Source: Amycolatopsis sp. 195334CR
GTDB taxonomy: Bacteria; Actinomycetota; Actinomycetes; Mycobacteriales; Pseudonocardiaceae
Reading direction: 5' to 3'
Length of the DNA stretch: 64,000 bases
NCBI RefSeq assembly: GCF_017309385.1
Contig: NZ_JAFJMJ010000001.1
Span: 4,766,411 to 4,830,410, forward strand
A model generated the notes under the pieces. That model saw only the letters and a program-made list of their open reading frames with translations. It was not told where the DNA came from and searched no databases. This document shows positions 7,976 through 19,719 of this stretch, piece by piece (position 1 is the stretch's first letter; the number at the start of each line of letters is the position of its first letter). Position numbers and translations under genes: made by a program.

Positions 7976-8626
7976 ATGAAGAGGATTTCCGCATTTCTCG
8001 CCGGGGTCATGGCCACCGCGGGCGTGGTGCTCGCCGGGGCGCCCGCGGCGCAGGCCCAGTCGTGCGAGGGCACCTACACGATCGTGGTCGGCGGGACGGG
8101 GGACAACAACTCCGCCGCGCCCTACTGGGGTGGCAACATCAGCCAGCGCGTCGGCTACCCCGCCCAGCCGATCGGCATCAACGCCCGGCAGGGGGTGAAC
8201 GAACTGAACCGGCTGATCCGCGACCACCGCAACGCCTGCCAGGACCAGCACGTCAAGGCGATCGGCTTCTCGCTGGGCGCGGCCGTGGTGCACACCTGGG
8301 TCACCGAGAACTGGGAGACCTTCGACAACGTCAACGCGGTGCTGATCGCCGACCCGAAGCGGGCGGGCGACCCGGGCGCGCCCGGTGCCGCCGCGCACCC
8401 GCTCGTCGCGCCGGTGGCCGGGTTCCCGCTGTCGGGGGCCGACGACTTCTTCGGCGACGTCCCGGTGCTCACCCTGTGCACCGACGACATCATCTGCGAC
8501 GCGAACGCCGCCTCCGGCCTGCCGGGTTACCTGTGGGAGGGCAAGCACGGCAACTACAACTTCAACGTCGACACCTACGCCGACGACGCCAGCGGGCAGT
8601 GGTTCAACGGCGTCTTCTACCCGTGA
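7976..8626 (+). CDS. Secreted cutinase-like serine esterase
   Basis: The protein has 216 residues. A Sec signal peptide ends near AQAQS (about residue 28). The mature protein has the alpha/beta-hydrolase elbow GFSLGA with nucleophile Ser99. The cutinase-type segment CTDDIIC provides Cys168, Asp170/171 and Cys174, and His191 follows in GKHGNYN. Two further cysteines (30 and 88) can form the usual first disulfide. Cutinases hydrolyse polyesters or lipid esters outside the cell. The elbow is GFSLG rather than the classical GYSQG, so the match is to cutinase-like or PE-PPE-type hydrolases rather than a confirmed cutinase. Confidence 0.8.
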   Translation: MKRISAFLAGVMATAGVVLAGAPAAQAQSCEGTYTIVVGGTGDNNSAAPYWGGNISQRVGYPAQPIGINARQGVNELNRLIRDHRNACQDQHVKAIGFSLGAAVVHTWVTENWETFDNVNAVLIADPKRAGDPGAPGAAAHPLVAPVAGFPLSGADDFFGDVPVLTLCTDDIICDANAASGLPGYLWEGKHGNYNFNVDTYADDASGQWFNGVFYP

Positions 8627-8671
8627 TCCGGCGCACGATTCGACGGCGGGAGCCCGGGTACTCATGAGTCC

Positions 8672-9679
8672 ATGAGCACGATGGGCGTCGAGGAGGAGTT
8701 CGTGCTCGTCGACGCCCATCGGGTGCCGGTCCCGATCGCCGACAAGGTGTGCCACACGGCCGGGAGCCCGGCGGTCCGGCGTGAACTGCGGGACACCCAG
8801 ATCGAGGTGGCCACCGGCATCTGCCGCACCGCCGCCGAACTCGAGGACCAGCTGACCACCGGCCGCGAGCTGGTCACCCGCGCGGCCGCCGAGCACGGCG
8901 CGATGCCGATGGCGACCGGCACGCCCGCCGAACCCTCACCGCCGCCCGGCCGGGGACGCGGGCGCGGCCGGGCCATCGACGACCGGTTCCGCGCGGTCGT
9001 CACCGACTACGAGGCCTGCGGTTGCCATGTCCACATCGGACTCGAAGACCGCGACACCGCGGTGGCCGTGGTCAACCACGTGGCCCCGTGGCTGCCGACG
9101 CTGCTGGCGCTGTCGGTCAACTCCCCGTTCCACGCCGGGCACGACACGGGGTACGCCAGCTGGCGCATGGTGCAGCAGTCCCGTTTTCCCGGCTCCGGGA
9201 TCCCGCCGTGGTTCGCCGACTTCGCGGCCTACGAGCGCGCGGTCGACCGGCTGGTGGACTGCGGCGTGCTGATCGACGCGGACATGAGCTTCTGGCTGCT
9301 GCGGCTGTCCACCAAGTTCCCGACCGTCGAGTTCCGGACCGCCGATACCGCGAGCACGGTCGGCGAGGCGGTATTGCAGGCGTTGCTCTCCCGCGCACTC
9401 GTGCACCGCGCGCTGTCGGACCTGGCTGCCGGACGTGAGGCCGCCCCCTGCGATCCGCAGGTCGCCGCCGCCGCGGTGTGGGCGGCGGCCCGCCACGGTC
9501 TCACCGGCCCCGGCGTGGACGTCCGGCTGGGCACCCCGAAACCCGCCGAGGTGCTGGTCGCCGAACTCCTGGTGCACCTGCGTCCCGCCCTGGCGGACCA
9601 GGGCGACTGGGCGACCGTGCACGAACTCGTCGAATGGCTGCACCACCACGGAACCGGCGCCGAGCGGCAGCGCGCCTAG
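8672..9679 (+). CDS. Carboxylate-amine ligase, glutamate-cysteine ligase 2 family (YbdK type)
   Basis: The protein has 335 residues. It begins MGVEEEFVLVD, the hallmark nucleotide/Mg-binding start of the YbdK/GCS2 family. It contains CGCHVHIGL and later VEFRTADTASTV, all conserved in these ATP-dependent ligases. The family has weak gamma-glutamylcysteine synthetase activity, and actinobacterial members such as EgtA-like enzymes feed ergothioneine. No egt genes are adjacent, so the true substrate is open. The coding end overlaps the converging oxidoreductase by four bases. Confidence 0.87.
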   Translation: MSTMGVEEEFVLVDAHRVPVPIADKVCHTAGSPAVRRELRDTQIEVATGICRTAAELEDQLTTGRELVTRAAAEHGAMPMATGTPAEPSPPPGRGRGRGRAIDDRFRAVVTDYEACGCHVHIGLEDRDTAVAVVNHVAPWLPTLLALSVNSPFHAGHDTGYASWRMVQQSRFPGSGIPPWFADFAAYERAVDRLVDCGVLIDADMSFWLLRLSTKFPTVEFRTADTASTVGEAVLQALLSRALVHRALSDLAAGREAAPCDPQVAAAAVWAAARHGLTGPGVDVRLGTPKPAEVLVAELLVHLRPALADQGDWATVHELVEWLHHHGTGAERQRA

Positions 9680-10641
9680 GGAACCAGCACCACCTTCCCG
9701 CTGGTGGCGCGGTTTTCCAGGGCCGCGTGCGCGGCGGCGGCTTCGGCGAGCGGGAACGCGTGCACGGCGGGAACGAGCTTTCCCTCAGCCACCGCGGCCA
9801 GCGCCCGGACTTCGTACGCCGGGCCCTCGTCGAGCCGCCCGAGGAGGTCGAGGAGCGCGTTTCTGGTGGTGATGCCGCGCGCGGCGGCCAGTTCCGGGTC
9901 CGGCACGTGGTCCTGCTGCGACGACGTGCCGATGGTGAGGAGCCGGCCCCCATCGGCGAGCAGGCGGTAGGCGGCTTCGGCCTTCGCGCCACCGACGCCG
10001 TCGAGGACCACGGTGACCGGACGCCCGTCGACGGCCTTTTCCCACCCCGGCTCGTTGTAGTCCAGCACCAGGTCGGCGCCGAGCGCCCGCACGACCTCCA
10101 CCTTCTCCGGGCCACCCGCCGCGCCGATCACGGTGGCGCCGAGACCGCGTGCGTACTGCACCAGCAGCTGCCCGATCCCGCCGGCGGCCGAGGTGATCAG
10201 GACGGTGTCCTCGGCGGTCAGCTCGGCGACGTCGAGGAACTGAAGCGCGGTGGTGCCGGTGACCACCATCGCGACCGCCGCCTCGAACCCGACCTCGGCG
10301 GGAACGCGGTGCAACGCGGACACCTCGGCGACCGCCAGTTCCGCGTAACCGCCGGGCTCGCTCGCGGAGACGACCACCCGCGCGCCCAGCCAGGCGGCGT
10401 CCACCTCCGGGCCAACCGATTCGACCGTGCCCGCGACCTCGCCACCGAAGATCGACGGCAGCTCGGGCGGCGGTGGCGCGAGCCCGGTCTGGACGCCGGT
10501 GCGCATCACCGTTTCGATGAAGTGCACCCCGGCGGCGCGGACCGCGATGCGCACCTGACCGGGCCCAGGCTCGGGGTCGGGCACCGTTTCGTAGCGCAGG
10601 TTCGCCGCGGGGCCGTATTCGTGCAGAACGATTGCGTGCAT
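9676..10641 (-). CDS. Zinc-independent quinone oxidoreductase, MDR superfamily
   Basis: The protein has 321 residues from the ATG at 10641. It begins MHAIVLHEYGPAANLRYE and has the nucleotide-binding loop SAAGGIGQLLVQYA. The cysteine and histidine zinc ligands of alcohol dehydrogenases are absent, as in NADPH:quinone reductases such as QorA. It is divergent from a small VOC gene with a 10-base perfect palindrome between them. It probably reduces a quinone or enone, perhaps in electrophile defence. Confidence 0.88.
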   Translation of the reverse strand: MHAIVLHEYGPAANLRYETVPDPEPGPGQVRIAVRAAGVHFIETVMRTGVQTGLAPPPPELPSIFGGEVAGTVESVGPEVDAAWLGARVVVSASEPGGYAELAVAEVSALHRVPAEVGFEAAVAMVVTGTTALQFLDVAELTAEDTVLITSAAGGIGQLLVQYARGLGATVIGAAGGPEKVEVVRALGADLVLDYNEPGWEKAVDGRPVTVVLDGVGGAKAEAAYRLLADGGRLLTIGTSSQQDHVPDPELAAARGITTRNALLDLLGRLDEGPAYEVRALAAVAEGKLVPAVHAFPLAEAAAAHAALENRATSGKVVLVP

Positions 10642-10657
10642 GCGACCAGCGAACAAC

Positions 10658-10674
10658 CTCAACCATGGTTCAAG
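10658..10674. promoter_or_regulatory. Palindromic operator between oxidoreductase and VOC genes
   Basis: A perfect AACCATGGTT core (10661-10670) is flanked by partial symmetry. On the minus strand a TTGACT lies just upstream of the dyad, so the dyad would fall in the spacer, as in MerR-controlled promoters. The -10 is weak. Confidence 0.5.
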
Positions 10675-10699
10675 TCAAGGGACCTGGTTGACTGGGCGC

Positions 10700-11047
10700 A
10701 TGTCCGTGCGCCGTGTGATGCCCGTTGTCCAGTCCGAGAAGGAGCGGGAGAACCGCGAGTTCTACGGCCTGCTCGGTTTCGAGGAGGTGATGAACCACGG
10801 TTGGATCGTGACGCTGGCGTCGCCGGACAACCCGGGGGCGCAGCTCAGCTTCATGACGGCGGACAAAACCGCGCCGGTGTGCCCGGAGGTCAGCATCGAA
10901 GTGGACGATGTGGACGCCGCGTACGCGGAATTCCTGGCCAGTGGCGCGGAAATCGTGCACCCGCTGCAGGACGAGGAGTGGGGCGTGCGGCGGTTCTTCG
11001 TCCGCGATCCGAACGGCCGCGTGGTGAACGTGCTCAGCCACCGCTGA
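10700..11047 (+). CDS. VOC-family protein
   Basis: The protein has 115 residues. SVRRVMPVVQSEKERENREFYGLLGFEEVMNHGW (broken here by description only) opens a glyoxalase-like module, and EWGVRRFFVRDPNGRVVNVLSHR-type ending strands close it, with the usual metal-site Glu replaced. This suggests a small-molecule-binding or isomerase role. It shares its control region with the oxidoreductase, so both may respond to the same electrophile. A hairpin terminator follows immediately. Confidence 0.82.
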   Translation: MSVRRVMPVVQSEKERENREFYGLLGFEEVMNHGWIVTLASPDNPGAQLSFMTADKTAPVCPEVSIEVDDVDAAYAEFLASGAEIVHPLQDEEWGVRRFFVRDPNGRVVNVLSHR

Positions 11048-11072
11048 CCCGCGCCCCGGTCGGGGGCGCGGG
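11048..11072. terminator. Bidirectional hairpin terminator
   Basis: CCCGCGCCCC and GGGGCGCGGG form perfect 10-base arms between the VOC gene and the converging argG. Confidence 0.75.
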
Positions 11073-11083
11073 CGAGCGGGACC

Positions 11084-13469
<2,386 letters not shown>

Positions 13470-14342
13470 ATGGTTGTTGATGGTCGTGCCGGGATCGACG
13501 CCGCGCTGGTCCGGCGCCTGATCGCCGCGCAGTTCCCGCACTGGCGGGACCTCGAAGTGATTCCGGTGGAGGTCGACGGCTGGGACAACCGGACCTACCG
13601 CCTCGGCGACACGATGACCGCCCGCCTGCCGACCGCCGAGGTCTACGTGGCCGCGGTGGCCAAGGAGAACGAGTGGCTGCCGCGGCTGGCGCCCGCGCTG
13701 CCGGTCGCCGTGCCGCGGATCCTCGGCCGGGGCGAACCAGGGGAGGGCTATCCCTTCCCGTGGTCGATCCGCGGCTGGCTACCCGGCGAGACCGCGGTAC
13801 CCGAACGGCTCCCCGACCTGCCCGCGTTCGCCGTGTCGGTGGCCGAGTTCATCCATGCGCTCCAGCGCTGCGACACCACCGGCGGGCCGCTGGCCGGCGC
13901 GCACTGCTTCCACCGCGGCACCCCGCCCGCCCACTACGACGGGGAAACCCGGCGCTGTCTGTCCAAGTTGGACGGTCAGGTGGACACCGCGCGGGCGACC
14001 CGCGTCTGGGAAGCGGCGCTGGAAGCGCGCTACGACGGCCCGCCGCTGTGGTTCCACGGCGACCTCGCCTTCGGCAACCTGCTGGTGGAGCACGGAAAGC
14101 TGGTCGGGGTGCTCGACTTCGGCACCTCGGGCGTCGGTGATCCCGCCTGCGAACTGGTGCTCGCCTGGACGATGCTCGACGACCGCGCCCGCGCGGCCTT
14201 CCGCGAGGCGGTCGACCAGGACGAGGGCATGTGGGCGCGGGCCCGCGGCTGGGCGCTGTGGAAGGCCCTGCTCACGCTGGCCGCGGACCCGGCGAGGGAC
14301 GACCAGCGGGAAGTGATCGAAAAGGTGCTCGCCGAAGCCTAG
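13470..14342 (+). CDS. Aminoglycoside phosphotransferase-family kinase
   Basis: The protein has 290 residues of the APH/choline-kinase fold. The substrate-binding/catalytic segment WFHGDLAFGNLL provides the catalytic Asp, and VLDFGTSGVGDPACEL the Mg-binding Asp. The N-terminal lobe has NRTYRLGDTMTARLP. Such proteins phosphorylate a hydroxyl on antibiotics or small metabolites. The HGDL motif has AFGN where drug kinases usually have HPGN. The gene converges on the GT39 gene with a 3-base gap. The substrate is not predictable. Confidence 0.85.
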   Translation: MVVDGRAGIDAALVRRLIAAQFPHWRDLEVIPVEVDGWDNRTYRLGDTMTARLPTAEVYVAAVAKENEWLPRLAPALPVAVPRILGRGEPGEGYPFPWSIRGWLPGETAVPERLPDLPAFAVSVAEFIHALQRCDTTGGPLAGAHCFHRGTPPAHYDGETRRCLSKLDGQVDTARATRVWEAALEARYDGPPLWFHGDLAFGNLLVEHGKLVGVLDFGTSGVGDPACELVLAWTMLDDRARAAFREAVDQDEGMWARARGWALWKALLTLAADPARDDQREVIEKVLAEA

Positions 14343-14345
14343 GGT

Positions 14346-15887
14346 CTACGACTGCATCGGGCTCATGTACTGCCAGGCGTCCGCCCACGACCGCAGCGGG
14401 CCCCGGCAGATGAACACGGCCTGCCCCTGCGTGCCGTTGTTGATCTGCTCGCCGTTGTCCACCAGCGTCACCGCCTTCACCTCGGCGAACAGGGATTCGG
14501 CGTCCTGCGGGGAGAAACCGACGACGATCGCGGTGGTGGCCGTTTCCGGCGGGCTGCCGAAGTACCAGTAACCCCGGTGCGGGCTGTGCACCTCGGGCAG
14601 GCCGCGCTCCGGGCCGTACTCGTCGAGCGCGCTGGCCTGCCAGTAGTGCCCGGCGAGCACGGTGGTGGTGGCGCGTTCGGCTTCCGGCACCGCGAGGTAG
14701 GCGCGTTCCACCGCGTCCACCATGTGCGGCCAGCCGAACTCCTCCAGTTGCATGTTCGCCGGGCTGAACGGCTGGTTCGCGTAGTGCGACAGCGGCCAGA
14801 TCGGCGGCCCGGCGGGCAGGCCCCACAGCATGAGCACCCCGCACACCGCGTAGATCGGCCCGGCGATCCAGCGCACCTGCGCGCGCTTCGGCCCGCGCTG
14901 CTCGATCACCACCGCCGCGGCCGCCCAGCACACCACGAAGAGCCCCGCCATGTAGAACGAGCGCCCGTCGTTGTACCAGAACACGGCGATGATGCCCGCC
15001 GCGGCGAGGCCGTAGAAGCGGAACGGCCGCAGCGTCGGCGCGAAGAGCAGGGCCAGCACCCCGATGCACAGCATCACCGCGCCCAGCGGCCCGGCGACGT
15101 AGGAGAAGGCGACCGGGAAGAAGGTCTCCTTGCCGCCGCCCTCCGCCTCGATCTCCTTGGCCACCACCTCGGTCATCGCCGCCTGCGGCCAGTCGTGGGC
15201 ACGCTGCCAGAGCAGGAACGGCACCGCCACCACGGCGGCGACGACCGCGCCGAGCCACAGCTGCTTCTTCAGCAGCATCTTGCGCGGGCCGAGCAGCAGC
15301 ACCGCGATCGCGATGCCGATCCAGAACGCCGCCAGCATGACCTTGGCCTGCAGCCCGACGGCGGTGACCAGCGCGGCGTAGAGCAGCAGCCGGTCGTCGC
15401 GCTTGCGGACCCAGCGCAGCACCAGCCAGCCGGTCAGCGTCCAGAAGAACGAGTCGAAGGACTGGGTGGACAGCGTGTGCCCGGCGCCGTACATGAAGAA
15501 CGGCGAGACGGCGAACACCCCGGCGGTGAGCAGCTGCGCCAGCTTGCCGCCGCCGAGTTCCCTGGCGATCAGCGCGGACAGGAACACCCCGGCGACGACC
15601 AGCGCGATGATCGGCAGCCGGGTGCCGATCACGGACTGGCCGAAGAGCAGGTCCATCGCGCGGGCCACCAGCGGGACCAGCGGCGGCTGGTCGGCCAGCC
15701 CGCTGCCCAGGTGCCGCCCGGCGGCCCGGAAGTACAGCTCGTCACCGAAGAACCCGTAGCGCCAGCTGGTCCCCAGCAGCAGGGCCGCGACCGCGCCCGC
15801 GACCACCGAGACCTGGCGCCAGGCCAGCTCCGGTGCCGTGGCGAGCGCCTGCTCCGGTGGGCGTTCGGCTACCGCGCTGGTCTGCAA
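14346..15887 (-). CDS. GT39-type membrane glycosyltransferase (ArnT/PMT-like)
   Basis: The protein has 513 residues with about 11-12 membrane helices. The first outer loop carries GDELYF, the acidic pair used by GT-C enzymes for metal or acceptor binding. A large outer C-terminal domain of about 150 residues follows. Enzymes of this class transfer a sugar from a polyprenyl-phosphate donor to a lipid, protein or wall polymer outside the membrane. There is no polyprenyl-phosphate sugar synthase nearby to hint at the donor. Confidence 0.87.
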   Translation of the reverse strand: MQTSAVAERPPEQALATAPELAWRQVSVVAGAVAALLLGTSWRYGFFGDELYFRAAGRHLGSGLADQPPLVPLVARAMDLLFGQSVIGTRLPIIALVVAGVFLSALIARELGGGKLAQLLTAGVFAVSPFFMYGAGHTLSTQSFDSFFWTLTGWLVLRWVRKRDDRLLLYAALVTAVGLQAKVMLAAFWIGIAIAVLLLGPRKMLLKKQLWLGAVVAAVVAVPFLLWQRAHDWPQAAMTEVVAKEIEAEGGGKETFFPVAFSYVAGPLGAVMLCIGVLALLFAPTLRPFRFYGLAAAGIIAVFWYNDGRSFYMAGLFVVCWAAAAVVIEQRGPKRAQVRWIAGPIYAVCGVLMLWGLPAGPPIWPLSHYANQPFSPANMQLEEFGWPHMVDAVERAYLAVPEAERATTTVLAGHYWQASALDEYGPERGLPEVHSPHRGYWYFGSPPETATTAIVVGFSPQDAESLFAEVKAVTLVDNGEQINNGTQGQAVFICRGPLRSWADAWQYMSPMQS

Positions 15888-15998
15888 AGAATTCTCCGAA
15901 ACTGCTCCGATGTCGACAACCTAGGCTGCCACAACGCCGGGACCCGCACCTGCCCAGGCCCGGCTGGAGCACCGGGAACGTGTGCGGTACCACACGGA

Positions 15999-16253
15999 TC
16001 AGTCCTCGCCACCGGACCAGTGGTGCAGGTAGGACAGCACGAAGCCGAGCAGGCCGGTGATCGCGGCGGCGGTGGTCATCGGCACGGCGAGCACACCGGC
16101 CACGCCTTCGACCACCGCGCCGCTGCCCACCACGATCCCGGCGGCCTGCCCCAGCACGAGTGCCACGCCGAGCACCAGGAACACCACCAGCCCGAGCTTG
16201 AAGACCGGCATGGTGACGCGCTTGAGCAGGGCGCGGGCGGGCGATTCGCTCAT
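15999..16253 (-). CDS. Small two-helix membrane protein of the DctM operon
   Basis: The protein has 84 residues and starts at an ATG 17 bases after the DctM-like gene. It has two hydrophobic segments (about residues 15-45 and 48-72) and ends in HHWSGGED. It sits where a TRAP transporter would encode its small DctQ subunit, but it is half that size. It could be a minimal partner of the permease. No family is recognised. Confidence 0.7.
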   Translation of the reverse strand: MSESPARALLKRVTMPVFKLGLVVFLVLGVALVLGQAAGIVVGSGAVVEGVAGVLAVPMTTAAAITGLLGFVLSYLHHWSGGED

Positions 16254-16270
16254 CAGGGGCTCCAGTGGGT

Positions 16271-17617
16271 TCAGGCGAAGAGGGGCAGCACACCGACGGC
16301 GACCAGCACGCCGATGAGCAGGACGGGCAGCACGAACCAGAGGATCAGCCGGACGAACATCCGGGCCGGGTCCACCCCGGCGATGCCGCTGGCGATGTAG
16401 ATCGGCGCCGCGCCCGGTGGTGAGGCGCCCTCGGTGGAGGCGAAGATCAGGATGGCCACCGCCGCCGCGACCGGCGGTACCCCGGCGGCGACCAGCGCGC
16501 TGAAGCTCACCCCGCCGACCGCGGCGATGGTCGCGGTCCCGGTCAGCGGCGCCGAGATGATCACGATCAGCAGCCCGACCAGCGTGGCGATCACCACGGC
16601 CGGCGCGTCGATGCGTTCCATCAGCCCGGTCAGCTCGGCGACCAGGCCGAGTTCGCCGAGGCAGGCCGCCGCGGCGAAGGCGAAGAACAGGGTGGCGCCG
16701 ATGATCGCGTACTTCGGGGCCATCGCGCCGAGCAGCTCGTTCCAGCCGCGGCCGGTGCGCGGCAGCCGCCGCCAGGCGACCAGCAGGGTGCCGATGATCA
16801 TCAGCACCGGGATCCAGACCACGATGCTGATCTCGCCGGCCGCGTCCTCGCCGATCCAGCCTTCGAGCAGCTTCTGCCCGGTTTCGACGGTGAGGAACAC
16901 CGGGATGGCGATGCCCGCGTAGACCAGCAGCGAGGTCCAGCCCTGCCGCCACGCGGTCCGGAACGGCAGGATGCCCTCGGGCTCCACCCGGCCGATCTTG
17001 TGCCTGCGCACCCAGATGAACACCACCAGGAACCGGTAGAGCACCGTCCACGAACCACCGACGAAGGCGCCGACGAGCAGCTGGTCGGCGGTCAGCACCG
17101 GGGCCACCGCGGCCGAGCCGAGCAGCAGGAACATCGACGAGCTGGGCGGGATCGAGATGCCCAGTCCGGCGTTGCCCGCGACCAGGCTGGCCGCCAGTTC
17201 GGGCCGCCAGTTCGAGCGGACCATCCACGGAATGGTCACCGAGCCGACCGAGGCGGCGATGCCGGACCCCGAGCCCGCCGGTCCGCCGAGCAGCGCGGAG
17301 GCGGCCGTCGAGACGTACCCGGAACCCCCGCGCATCCGGCCGAACACGGCGTTGAGCAGGGTGACCTGGCGGTCGATCAGGCCCAGTTCGGTGAGCAGGT
17401 AGCCCATGAAGACGAACGCGAGTGCGGCGAACACGACCTCTTCGGCGGCGGCGTCGGCGATCCCCGCCGCGGCCAGCGAAAGCGCTTCGGTCCCGCCGAA
17501 CAGGCAGACCACCACGAAGCCCAGCACCATGGCCTCGCCGATGTTGCGCTTGAGGACGGCGTTCCAGACCACGATGACAACGATGTAGGTGACCAGCGCC
17601 CAGACGGCGACGCCCAT
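16271..17617 (-). CDS. TRAP-type large permease (DctM-like)
   Basis: The protein has 448 residues and about 12 membrane helices. Family-typical glycine-rich loops are present: GGPAGSGSGIAASVG in the first half and GASPPGAAPIYIASGIAGVD in the second. DctM subunits carry organic acids with sodium symport, normally with a DctQ subunit and a periplasmic DctP binding protein. No DctP gene lies in this operon, so it may use a remote binding protein or act alone. Its operon with a CoA transferase and lyase points to uptake of a dicarboxylate that is then activated and cleaved. Confidence 0.82.
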   Translation of the reverse strand: MGVAVWALVTYIVVIVVWNAVLKRNIGEAMVLGFVVVCLFGGTEALSLAAAGIADAAAEEVVFAALAFVFMGYLLTELGLIDRQVTLLNAVFGRMRGGSGYVSTAASALLGGPAGSGSGIAASVGSVTIPWMVRSNWRPELAASLVAGNAGLGISIPPSSSMFLLLGSAAVAPVLTADQLLVGAFVGGSWTVLYRFLVVFIWVRRHKIGRVEPEGILPFRTAWRQGWTSLLVYAGIAIPVFLTVETGQKLLEGWIGEDAAGEISIVVWIPVLMIIGTLLVAWRRLPRTGRGWNELLGAMAPKYAIIGATLFFAFAAAACLGELGLVAELTGLMERIDAPAVVIATLVGLLIVIISAPLTGTATIAAVGGVSFSALVAAGVPPVAAAVAILIFASTEGASPPGAAPIYIASGIAGVDPARMFVRLILWFVLPVLLIGVLVAVGVLPLFA

Positions 17618-17651
17618 GTGTACTCCTTTGTAGCGGGCGTGAAAAAGGAAT

Positions 17652-18461
17652 TCAGGCGGCCAGGCGTGCGGCCAGCTCGAGGACGCGGCGTGCGCGGTCG
17701 ACGATGGGCTGGTCGACGAAGGTGCCGTCGGGCAGGGCGATCGCCCCGCGGGCGCCGGCTGCTTCGGCGGCCTGGACCACGGCGCGCGCCCTGGCCACCT
17801 CCTGCTCGCTCGGCGCGAAGGCCCGCCGCACCACCGGGATCTGCCGGGGGTGGATGACCGAGCGGCCGAACATGCCGAGTTCCCGGCCGCGCCGGGTGCT
17901 GTGCAGCAGCCCGTCGTCGTCCCGGACGTTGGCGTGCACCGACATGGCCGGTGCGGGAAGTCCCGCGACCGCGGCGGCGAGCACCGCGCGCAGTCGCAGG
18001 TGGTCCAGCGCGTCGGACGCGGTGAGCGCCAGCGCCGAAGCCAGGTCCTGTTCCCCCAGGCCGAGACCGGCGGTGCGGGGGTGGGCGGCGATCTCGTCCA
18101 TGGCGGCGAGCCCGCGCGCCGACTCGATCAGCACGTGCACGCGGAAACCCGCGGGCAGCAGGTTGTCCAGCGCGTCGAGCTGGGCGGTCGATTCCACCTT
18201 CGGCAGGCGGAGACCGCCGAGCCCGGGCAACCCGGCCAGCGCGGCGAGATCGCCGAGGTCGCCGATCCGCACGTGCCGCGGCGGCCCGTCGTGCGGCTGG
18301 GACAGGTATTCGGCCACGGTCGCGCGTGCGGTGTCCTTGTCCGCGGGCGCGACGGCGTCCTCCAGGTCGATGAGCACGACGTCGGCCCCGCTCGCGGCGG
18401 CTTTTTCGAACCGTTCGGGCCGGTCACCGGGGACGTAGAGCCAGGTCAGCGGCGCGTTCAC
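17652..18461 (-). CDS. HpcH/HpaI-type CoA-ester lyase (CitE-like)
   Basis: The protein has 269 residues from a GTG that overlaps the CoA-transferase stop (GTGA). It has the CitE fold: LTWLYVPGDRPERFEKAAAS at the start, VLIDLEDAV with Mg ligands, VLIESARGLAAMDEIA with the catalytic-site Glu, and GLGEQDLA. Such enzymes cleave or form malyl-, citramalyl- or beta-methylmalyl-CoA. Coupled to a class III CoA transferase and a diacid permease, it probably cleaves an activated hydroxy-diacid to acetyl-CoA or glyoxylate plus another acid. The exact substrate is not decided by sequence. Confidence 0.88.
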   Translation of the reverse strand: MNAPLTWLYVPGDRPERFEKAAASGADVVLIDLEDAVAPADKDTARATVAEYLSQPHDGPPRHVRIGDLGDLAALAGLPGLGGLRLPKVESTAQLDALDNLLPAGFRVHVLIESARGLAAMDEIAAHPRTAGLGLGEQDLASALALTASDALDHLRLRAVLAAAVAGLPAPAMSVHANVRDDDGLLHSTRRGRELGMFGRSVIHPRQIPVVRRAFAPSEQEVARARAVVQAAEAAGARGAIALPDGTFVDQPIVDRARRVLELAARLAA

Positions 18462-19645
18462 GCGACAACGCCCCGGTCCCGCAGCGCCGCGATCCGCGTG
18501 TGGTCGTAGCCGAGTTCGCCGAGCACCTCGTCGGTGTGCCTGCCCTTCGCCGGACCGGGCCACCGGACCTCGCCGGGGGTCTCGGACAGCCGGAACTGGA
18601 CGTTCTGCACGGTGACTTCGCCGAGTTCCTCGTCCGGCAGGTCGAGAAAGGTGCCGAGCGCCTGGTACTGCGGATCCTTCACGATGTCGGAGGCGTCGTA
18701 GACCAGCGCGATCGCCGCCTGTGCCTCCTCGAAGGCCGCGATCACGTCCTCGCTGTCGCGTTCGGCGATCCACCCGGCGACGGCGGCATCGAGTTCTTCG
18801 ACGTGCGCGACCCGGCCCTGACCGGTGGCGAACCACGGCTCGTCGATCAGCTCGGGCCTGCCGACCAGGCGCATCACCCGCTCGGCGATGGACTGCGCGC
18901 TGGTGGAAATCGCCACCCACCGGCCATCGCGCGTGCGATAGGTGTTGCGCGGCGCGTTGCTGTTGGAGCGGTTACCGGTGCGCCGCGGCAGCACGCCGAG
19001 CGCCTTGTACGCGGTGACCTGCGGCCCGAGCAGCCCCAGGATCGGCTCGATGATCGCCATGTCGATCACCTGCCCGCGGCCGGTCTGCCGGCGCGCGTCC
19101 AGCGCCACCATCACCGCGTAGGCCATGGCCAGCCCGGCGATGCCGTCGGCCAGCGCCAGCGGCGGTAGCACCGGCGGTCCGTCCGGCTCACCGGTGGAGG
19201 AGGCGAACCCGCTCATCGCTTCGGCGAGCGTGCCGAACCCCGGCCGCTTCGCCATCGGGCCGGACTGGCCGAATCCGGTCATCCGCGCGATCACCAGGCG
19301 CGGGTTGAGTTCGTGCAGTTCGGCCGGTCCGAGGCCCCAGCGCTCCAGCGTGCCCGGCCGGAAGTTCTCGATCAGCACGTCGCTGCGCGCGGCCAGCTCC
19401 CGCAGGATCGCCTGGCCGTCCTCAGTGGACAGATCGACCGCGGCGGTGCGCTTGTTGCGGGCCAGCGACTTCCACCACAGGCCGGCGCCCTCGGCGGCCG
19501 GGCCGTGGCCGCGGGCCGGATCGCCCTTGCGGGGGTGCTCGATCTTGATCACGTCGGCGCCGAAGTCCCCGAGCATGGCCGCCGCGGACGGCCCGGCGAA
19601 CAGGGTGGCGACGTCGAGAACGCGGAGCGACGACAGTGGGCTCAT
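18458..19645 (-). CDS. Class III (CaiB/BaiF) CoA transferase
   Basis: The protein has 395 residues. The family start VLDVATLFAGPSAAAMLGDFGADVIKIEHP is followed (broken here) by NKRTAAVDLSTEDGQ, and GTLERWGLGPAEL provides the usual loop. The catalytic Asp lies in the region after GLAMAYAVMVALDARRQTG. It is the first gene of a four-gene operon with a CitE-like lyase, a DctM-like permease and a small membrane protein. It would move CoA from a donor such as succinyl-CoA onto the imported acid. A GntR regulator diverges from it across a nested palindrome. Confidence 0.9.
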   Translation of the reverse strand: MSPLSSLRVLDVATLFAGPSAAAMLGDFGADVIKIEHPRKGDPARGHGPAAEGAGLWWKSLARNKRTAAVDLSTEDGQAILRELAARSDVLIENFRPGTLERWGLGPAELHELNPRLVIARMTGFGQSGPMAKRPGFGTLAEAMSGFASSTGEPDGPPVLPPLALADGIAGLAMAYAVMVALDARRQTGRGQVIDMAIIEPILGLLGPQVTAYKALGVLPRRTGNRSNSNAPRNTYRTRDGRWVAISTSAQSIAERVMRLVGRPELIDEPWFATGQGRVAHVEELDAAVAGWIAERDSEDVIAAFEEAQAAIALVYDASDIVKDPQYQALGTFLDLPDEELGEVTVQNVQFRLSETPGEVRWPGPAKGRHTDEVLGELGYDHTRIAALRDRGVVA

Positions 19646-19719
19646 GACTCATAAGTTATAAGACTCGGCCGAGTGCGCCAGGGTCCTGTTGTGCAGGTCA
19701 CAGGCGCCCGGCGAATTCG